Below are positions 1 through 3,879 of a stretch of 5,567 nucleotides of DNA, piece after piece. The position numbers and the translations under genes were made by a program. Under the pieces are notes generated by a model, which worked only from the letters and a program-made list of their open reading frames with translations, was not told the origin of the DNA and made no database searches. Source of the DNA: Bacteroidota bacterium (GTDB lineage Bacteria > Bacteroidota > Bacteroidia > Bacteroidales > VadinHA17); NCBI GenBank assembly GCA_015222065.1, contig JADFUQ010000076.1:1-5567 (forward strand). The letters are read 5' to 3'. Within the stretch, counting starts at the first letter, position 1. Each line of letters starts with the position of its first letter.

Positions 1-651
1 ATAGAACCTGCCCTGAAAATACTTACCGACCGGAGTGAAGATCCTGGAATCCGAAACCAGGTAACCAACGGACTGAAAGGACACGACATTTCGTTTGCCA
101 GTAAAAAGCTTTGGGAGGTTTTTAATGAAGAATCTGATGAATTCTTCCGGTTGAATGTAGCCGGTATCCTTTGCACCAGCGATACTGCATTGGCATATCT
201 TGCATACCGGAAAATCTATCCGGTAGTTGAAGGATATGTGAAGCAACAAGCACTTCTGAACATTGTCCGGTTGCGTCCTGGTGAATCAACCTCATGGTTT
301 CTTAACGGTGTTCAGACCGATGACTGGAAAACAGCAAATCTGGCAATGGACAGTCTGATATCAACAACCCATTTTATCCCCGAAAAGCTGGTTAACCTTT
401 ATAAACAGTCCGGAACATTGGAAGAGACCCGATGGCGAATAGTATTTGTCCTTGGGCATCGTGAAGTACCGGAATCCTTTCCCTTGCTTGTAGAAGCTCT
501 CAGGGATCCAGGCTGGCTGGTTTATAATGAAGCAGCCGTTGGACTAAGCCGTATGCCATCAGAGAAGGTTAATCCTATGATGAAGAAGCTACTTAAAGAT
601 CCCGAATCCCAGGTTCGCCGCAATGCACAGTGGGTAATTGGAAAAAAGTAG
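1..651 (+). CDS. HEAT-repeat protein, 3' end only (partial)
   Basis: The reading frame is open from the first base to TAG at 649-651, giving 216 visible residues; the true start lies outside the window. An in-frame TTG at 151 is not taken as the start because coding-like sequence continues upstream of it. The visible protein looks like helical repeats throughout. The clearest part is about residues 143-216, with two HEAT/PBS-lyase-like units: a helix around RWRIVFVLGHRE, then SFPLLVEALRDPGWLVYNEA, then MMKKLLKDPESQVRRNAQWV, which carries the typical D-x-x-x-V-R-x-x-A pattern. HEAT repeats form curved solenoids that bind proteins, and such units also occur as tails on enzymes and membrane proteins. 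With the N-terminal part missing, no specific function can be given. No membrane segment or catalytic motif is visible. Its base composition looks more GC-rich by eye than the TPR genes. It is convergent with the gyrA-TPR unit, and no convincing terminator follows its stop codon. Confidence 0.85.
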   Translation: MEPALKILTDRSEDPGIRNQVTNGLKGHDISFASKKLWEVFNEESDEFFRLNVAGILCTSDTALAYLAYRKIYPVVEGYVKQQALLNIVRLRPGESTSWFLNGVQTDDWKTANLAMDSLISTTHFIPEKLVNLYKQSGTLEETRWRIVFVLGHREVPESFPLLVEALRDPGWLVYNEAAVGLSRMPSEKVNPMMKKLLKDPESQVRRNAQWVIGKK

Positions 652-660
652 GGGAGTAGG

Positions 661-699
661 GAATATTGAACATCGATTAACGATTTACGATTTACGAAG
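661..699. repeat. Dispersed repeat, copy 1 (uninterrupted)
   Basis: This 39-bp copy has a left part of 14 bp (GAATATTGAACATC, 661-674) joined directly to a right part of 25 bp (675-699) that begins GATTAACGATTT and contains ATTTACG twice in tandem. The same two parts occur in the same order at 973-986 and 1017-1041, matching 12 of 14 and 23 of 25 bases by eye. A shorter related word (ATCGATTAACGA, 672-683) recurs inverted at 1063-1074. It starts about 10 bp after the HEAT gene stop codon. Confidence 0.7.
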
Positions 700-844
700 T
701 TATCTGATACTAAGCTAGTTAGAGGTATTATAATTAGTCCTGAATCACATAAAGGATTAACTATCAATACTATATGATTCAATTCGATGATTTCTATTTA
801 ACATAATAATAGAAGACGGTTATTAAAATTAATAAACGCTTTCT

Positions 845-868
845 TTTCGTCCGCCTGGCGGACTGAAA
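845..868. repeat. GC-rich palindrome GTCCGCCTGGCGGAC with extended stem
   Basis: GTCCGCC (849-855) and GGCGGAC (857-863) are perfect inverted arms around one base. TTTC (845-848) and GAAA (865-868) extend the stem across a single bulged T, giving about 11 bp. It stands out as GC-rich in AT-rich surroundings. No T-run follows on either side, so I do not call it a terminator. It may belong to a dispersed family, which cannot be shown from one copy. Confidence 0.6.
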
Positions 869-877
869 GATAATAGC

Positions 878-895
878 CAGGCATTTCAATGCCTG
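878..895. repeat. Perfect 8-bp inverted repeat CAGGCATT/AATGCCTG
   Basis: CAGGCATT (878-885), two bases TC, then AATGCCTG (888-895) form a near-continuous palindrome just 10 bp after the 845-868 hairpin. It could form a tight hairpin or be an operator-like dyad, but no promoter or gene start lies nearby, and a repeat remnant is the likelier reading. Confidence 0.5.
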
Positions 896-972
896 ATTCA
901 GAAAATTAACAAATATTTAACATCACGTAGGGATAGAATGAAAAAATGTCCAGGAATACTAAACGGAATAAT

Positions 973-1041
973 GAATATAGAACACCTCAGCCCGGATGAA
1001 CATCCGTTCGGACGGAGATTAACGATTTGCGATTTATGAAG
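973..1041. repeat. Dispersed repeat, copy 2 (interrupted by a 30-bp hairpin segment)
   Basis: The left part (GAATATAGAACACC, 973-986) matches 661-674 at 12 of 14 bases and the right part (1017-1041) matches 675-699 at 23 of 25 bases. In copy 1 the two parts are contiguous; here 30 bp (987-1016) separate them, and that segment carries its own palindromes. Either a small palindromic sequence inserted into this copy or it was lost from copy 1. The right part is also the left arm of a larger palindrome (1017-1071). Confidence 0.65.
993..1016. repeat. Two overlapping, mutually exclusive hairpins
   Basis: CGGATG (993-998), a two-base AA spacer and CATCCG (1001-1006) form a perfect 6-bp palindrome. 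TCCGT (1003-1007), TCGG and ACGGA (1012-1016) form a second, 5-bp hairpin. They share 1003-1006, so only one can form at a time. Both lie inside the 30-bp segment that interrupts repeat copy 2. No T-run follows, so this is not an intrinsic terminator. Confidence 0.55.
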
Positions 1042-1071
1042 ACACAAATCTAAAATCAGCATTCGTTAATC
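1017..1071. repeat. 55-nt imperfect palindrome (compound hairpin)
   Basis: Three short stems nest: GATTAAC (1017-1023) with GTTAATC (1065-1071), GATTT (1024-1028) with AAATC (1053-1057), and GATTT (1031-1035) with AAATC (1046-1050). Together they give 17 base pairs around a 10-nt loop, with a 2x2 mismatch and a 7-nt one-sided bulge. Alternatively GATTAACGA (1017-1025) pairs perfectly with TCGTTAATC (1063-1071). The outer right flank (to 1078) continues as the inverse of GAATAT, the left-end word of repeat copy 1. The pattern resembles small palindromic interspersed elements; transcription of this segment is not shown. Confidence 0.55.
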
Positions 1072-1102
1072 GATATTCTTAAATCATAACGAATAAACAA
1101 AC

Positions 1103-1160
1103 CACATTGGTCAATGTTATTTGAAATATCCAGGTCTCGTTGAGTTAAGTGATCAATGTG
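1103..1160. repeat. 11-bp inverted repeat with 36-bp spacer
   Basis: CACATTGGTCA (1103-1113) is the reverse complement of TGATCAATGTG (1150-1160) except for one position, which would be a G-U pair in RNA. The 36-bp spacer shows no further clear pairing. It could be terminal inverted repeats of a tiny decayed element or an RNA stem; neither is proven. Confidence 0.4.
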
Positions 1161-1192
1161 AAAGGTACGATATAGATTTTAGTGTTATCAGA

Positions 1193-1216
1193 TCCCGACG
1201 AACTTCGTTGTCGGGA
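1193..1216. repeat. GC-rich hairpin TCCCGAC...GTCGGGA
   Basis: TCCCGAC (1193-1199) pairs perfectly with GTCGGGA (1210-1216). A G-T wobble and an A-T pair extend the stem to 9 bp with a 6-base loop (1202-1207). No T-run follows, so it is not a typical terminator. Like the 849-863 palindrome it is a GC-rich island in AT-rich DNA. Confidence 0.6.
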
Positions 1217-1229
1217 CTAATTCGACAAT

Positions 1230-1262
1230 AATTCTTCAGTTCGCATAAGCTCCTGAAGAATT
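1230..1262. repeat. Perfect 10-bp inverted repeat with 13-nt loop
   Basis: AATTCTTCAG (1230-1239) and CTGAAGAATT (1253-1262) are perfect inverted arms. On the plus strand the stem is followed only by TTATCTCATT, a poor T-tract. The nearest plus-strand gene ends almost 580 bp upstream, so a terminator role for it is unlikely. It lies 13 bp after the 1193-1216 hairpin, and the two could stack in one RNA if the region is transcribed. Confidence 0.5.
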
Positions 1263-1382
1263 TATCTCATTGAGTCTGAAATTATGTTAATTAGCAGCAC
1301 TAAACACTGATTTCACGTTATAATTGAAATATAGTGCATTTGTCATATAATATATATTATGTTAAATAGCAAATATATAAAT

Positions 1383-1413
1383 AAAGGGGAGTAAATATTT
1401 AACACTCCCCTTT
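1383..1413 (-). terminator. Intrinsic terminator of the gyrA-TPR unit (possibly bidirectional)
   Basis: AAAGGGGAGT (1383-1392) and ACTCCCCTTT (1404-1413) form a perfect 10-bp stem around an 11-nt AT-only-but-one-C loop. It begins about 16 bp past the stop codon of the minus-strand TPR gene at 1430. Read on the minus strand, the stem ends in TTT and is followed by ATTTATATATTT, a T-rich tract. The plus-strand side also ends in TTTTT, so it could stop transcription from either direction. Confidence 0.85.
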
Positions 1414-1429
1414 TTCTATTTATCTATAA

Positions 1430-2581
1430 CTATTCTGTTCCTTTTGCTTCACTAAGCTTCTTCACTATTGCTTCATGTTTTTCCATCTTCTGCATACGAT
1501 AATATAGAATTTTTAATGTTTCCATTGTTGCTATATCATCAGGATTTAGTTCATGCGCTTTTTCCATGTAAGGTAAAGCTTTTGCAAATTGTTCATCTGC
1601 AGCTTTTTTTGCTTTTTCATACTCCTCATTATCCATTATTGCATTGGCTATTTCAACCATCGTAACACCTTTGTTAAATAAAAGAGCCCCAATATTGTAT
1701 TGTGTATCAAAATATTCCGGATCAAGTTCAGCTGCTTTCAGGTATGCTTTCATTGCTTTCTCCGGTTCCTCTGCTTTATCATATAAAACACCTTCCGCAT
1801 GATAGAATGTTGCATTTGTAGGATCATTTTCCTTAGCAATCGTAAGATATTCAAGTGCCTGCTCATTTTTACCTGATGTGAGATAATAATTAACCAGGTG
1901 AACCAGAATAATTTCATTTCCGGGATATGCTTCGAACGCTTCCTGAAGAACTATGGCAGCATTGGTTGAATCCTCATTTTCCAAATAACAATTCTTGAGA
2001 AGAAGATACAGATCCGGACCGCCATATCCTAATTCTTTGCATGTTTTGAAATGCTTAATGGCTTTGTCGTACATCTCGCCGTTATAACTAGCTAAACCGG
2101 CATTATATATTATACTTGTATCAGCTCCACCAAAGATATCATTCTCCCCTATTTCTAAAGCAAATTCAAATGCATCCAACGCTGCAGGATAATCCTTTTC
2201 CTGGAATCCCCCGATGCCTTTATTTATTACAGCATTTGATAACAACGGTAGCTGCATATTAACCGGATTCTTCATACTCTCATCCATCTCAATGGCTTTC
2301 ATAAAATTTTCATAAGCTACTTTGAAAGGATTATCAAATAGCTTATTGAATTCTTCATTTTCTGAAACCCCTGTTGCCTGAGCCAGTTTGCCATATACAA
2401 GATATGTTTTCCCCCAGACTTTACTTTTTTCATCCTGCAGGGCCATATCAAGTTTTGTTTTAGCTTCTTTCAGCTCATTCTGATCGATGTGATTTTCAGC
2501 CTGTTTGACATACTTCTTCTGAGCTGTCATGCCAAGAACCAGGAATACACTCGTTAAAATAGTAAGAATAATTCGTTTCAT
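1430..2581 (-). CDS. Exported TPR protein (Sec signal peptide), downstream paralogue
   Basis: A 383-residue protein. Residues 1-20 are a typical Sec signal peptide (MKRIILTILTSVFLVLGMTA) with likely cleavage before Q21, so the mature protein should be periplasmic or exported. The rest is helical with tetratricopeptide-like units, approximately at 21-54, 116-148, 157-187, 189-220, 224-254 and 257-290. The clearest is ATFYHAEGVLYDKAEEPEKA followed by AELDPEY. A longer helical insert (about 302-345) precedes the final AHELNPDD unit. TPRs mediate protein-protein contacts; no enzymatic motif is visible and the partner is unknown. It is a clear paralogue of the upstream lipoprotein, sharing KTYLVYGKLAQ, IIYNAGLA and METLK blocks. 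The ATG at 2579-2581 directly starts the signal peptide. There is no Shine-Dalgarno sequence, only an A-rich leader, as is usual in Bacteroidota. It is the last gene before the 1383-1413 terminator. Confidence 0.9.
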   Translation of the reverse strand: MKRIILTILTSVFLVLGMTAQKKYVKQAENHIDQNELKEAKTKLDMALQDEKSKVWGKTYLVYGKLAQATGVSENEEFNKLFDNPFKVAYENFMKAIEMDESMKNPVNMQLPLLSNAVINKGIGGFQEKDYPAALDAFEFALEIGENDIFGGADTSIIYNAGLASYNGEMYDKAIKHFKTCKELGYGGPDLYLLLKNCYLENEDSTNAAIVLQEAFEAYPGNEIILVHLVNYYLTSGKNEQALEYLTIAKENDPTNATFYHAEGVLYDKAEEPEKAMKAYLKAAELDPEYFDTQYNIGALLFNKGVTMVEIANAIMDNEEYEKAKKAADEQFAKALPYMEKAHELNPDDIATMETLKILYYRMQKMEKHEAIVKKLSEAKGTE

Positions 2582-2601
2582 TTTGTTTTCGGTTTTAAAT
2601 T

Positions 2602-2609
2602 CAAAAGTA
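2602..2609 (-). promoter_or_regulatory. Possible Bacteroidota -7 element TACTTTTG
   Basis: On the minus strand TACTTTTG fits the TAnnTTTG -7 consensus used by the primary sigma factor of Bacteroidota. It lies 20 bp before the ATG at 2581, which would leave a leader of only some 10-15 nt. No good TTTG -33 element is seen at the expected distance, so this is a half-supported promoter. If real it would let the last TPR gene be expressed apart from gyrA. Confidence 0.35.
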
Positions 2610-2650
2610 TTAAGTTTCTACAATTTTATTATTTTTTTTTTAAATAACCA

Positions 2651-3808
2651 TTAAATTTTTTGTTTTAAATTCTGTAATTCTCTATCAATCCGGCTATGTT
2701 TATCCATCATTTTTAGTATATAATATATCAATTTTAGTGTTTCCATCGTTTCAATGTCACCTTTATTAAGTTCATGTGCCTTTTCGAGGTATGGTAAAGC
2801 CTCTGCAAACTGTAGATCAGTAGCTTCTCTTGCTTCTGTGTATTTCTCGTTATCAAGTATTTTGTTGGCTTCTTCAACCATTATTACTCCCTGGTTATAA
2901 ATTAGTGCTCCCAGGTTATATTGAGAAGTAAAAAACTCCGGATCAAGATCGATTGATCTCTGATAAGCATTCTTTGCATTTTTAACCTTTCCTATCCTGT
3001 CGTAAATTACACCTTCAGCAAAGAAATAGGTGGCATTATCAGGGTCCTTTTCTTTAGCGATCTTCAGAAAATTAAGAGTTTCATTATTCATACCGGCAGA
3101 GATATAGTAATTTACCAGTTGAACCAGTACTTCCTTCTCTTCAGGAAATTTTTCAAACGCTTCTATAAGAACCTGCAATACATTGGCTGAATCATTCATT
3201 GAAGCATAAGTATTCTTCAATAAGAGATACAGGTTAACCCCTCCATAATCCATTTCCTTACATGTAGTAAAGTACTTTACTGCTTTTTCATATATTTCTG
3301 CATTATATGCTGCCAGACCTGCATTGTATATTATGCCTGTATCAACCGAACCTTTAAAAATATCATATTCAGCAATTTTACTCACATATTCAAAACTGAT
3401 CATTGCCTCACTGTATTTTCGAGCTTTAAAAGCTTTTACTCCTTTATCAACAAAGTCATTCGATAACTTAGGCAATAAAAGACTTACTGAATTATCCAGC
3501 TTTCCTTTTTCATCCATATCCAGTGCTTTCATATAGTTTTTATATGCAAGTTGCAGCGGGTTTTTAAACAAATTCTGGTCTTTCTTTTTCTTGGATGTAG
3601 CTGCTGTCTGTGCCAGTTTTCCATAAACCAGATATGTTTTTGCCCATTGATTATTAACGGCTGAATCAGTTGCCAACTGAATCATCTCCCTGGCATCTTC
3701 CAGTTTACCATCATCAATAAGATGTTCAGCTTGCCTTACAAATCGTTTTGTCGAGCATCCACCCAGAGATATGAGTAAAACAAGCAATACTGGTAAAATC
3801 TGTTTCAT
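2651..3808 (-). CDS. TPR lipoprotein, upstream paralogue
   Basis: A 385-residue protein. Its N-terminus (MKQILPVLLVLLISLGGC) is a lipoprotein signal with lipobox L15-G-G-C18, so it is predicted to be cleaved before C18 and lipid-anchored. Residues after the cysteine are S-T-K-R, without the acidic run linked to surface export in this phylum, suggesting a periplasm-facing anchor. The body is TPR-like, with units near 22-50, 117-150, 158-190, 192-223, 227-256 and 259-291, then an extended helical block to about 349. It aligns nearly without gaps to the downstream TPR protein; residues 319-363 match it at 31 of 45 positions by eye. The start follows gyrA by 71 bp with no terminator between, so cotranscription is likely. 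No Shine-Dalgarno sequence precedes the ATG. Function unknown; a scaffold or envelope-assembly role is only a guess from the fold and location. Confidence 0.9.
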   Translation of the reverse strand: MKQILPVLLVLLISLGGCSTKRFVRQAEHLIDDGKLEDAREMIQLATDSAVNNQWAKTYLVYGKLAQTAATSKKKKDQNLFKNPLQLAYKNYMKALDMDEKGKLDNSVSLLLPKLSNDFVDKGVKAFKARKYSEAMISFEYVSKIAEYDIFKGSVDTGIIYNAGLAAYNAEIYEKAVKYFTTCKEMDYGGVNLYLLLKNTYASMNDSANVLQVLIEAFEKFPEEKEVLVQLVNYYISAGMNNETLNFLKIAKEKDPDNATYFFAEGVIYDRIGKVKNAKNAYQRSIDLDPEFFTSQYNLGALIYNQGVIMVEEANKILDNEKYTEAREATDLQFAEALPYLEKAHELNKGDIETMETLKLIYYILKMMDKHSRIDRELQNLKQKI

Positions 3809-3879
3809 TTTCGAATGACTACATTTACTAAATTACCTTCAAGTACCTTGCCATTTTACAAACGTGACAATATTTTTTT

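Larger units (their letters stand above)
652..1429. other. Gene-free convergent intergenic region rich in inverted repeats
   Basis: This 778-bp stretch separates the plus-strand HEAT gene from the minus-strand TPR gene. Stop codons are frequent in all frames and I see no credible protein, tRNA or rRNA. It holds many short inverted repeats (845-868, 878-895, 993-1016, 1017-1071, 1103-1160, 1193-1216, 1230-1262) and one terminator (1383-1413). It also holds a repeat family around the word GATTAACGATTT. A weaker 7-bp inverted repeat (TGAATCA at 741-747, TGATTCA at 775-781) is also present. Regions 782-844, 896-972 and 1276-1382 are AT-rich and show nothing I can name. Because the flanking genes converge, few promoters or leaders are expected here, so the density of palindromes is more likely repeat-derived than gene-regulatory. 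Confidence 0.7.

Noticed and set aside
151..153. TTG as the start of the HEAT-repeat gene
   Set aside because: The same frame is open back to base 1 with coding-like sequence; an internal TTG leucine codon is far more likely.
522..782. 86-codon open frame on the minus strand across the HEAT gene end and the intergenic start
   Set aside because: It lies mostly antisense to the well-supported HEAT coding sequence, has no recognisable domain, and extends into repeat-rich noncoding DNA.
661..1078. CRISPR array
   Set aside because: Repeat copies are few, diverged, unevenly spaced and differently oriented, and no cas-like gene is present.
652..1429. A tRNA, riboswitch or protein gene in the intergenic region
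   Set aside because: No cloverleaf, no TPsiC-like arm, no known riboswitch core and no credible open frame were found; the hairpins are isolated palindromes.
3324..3536. Plus-strand open frame inside the TPR lipoprotein gene
   Set aside because: It is antisense to a clear TPR gene and has no leader, domain or spacing to support it; the same holds for the one at 1468-1665.
3809..3879. Terminator or hairpin after gyrA
   Set aside because: Only a 4-bp stem (CAAG/CTTG around 3840-3850) and a direct TACCTT repeat are seen, without a following T-run on the minus strand; read-through into the TPR genes is more likely.
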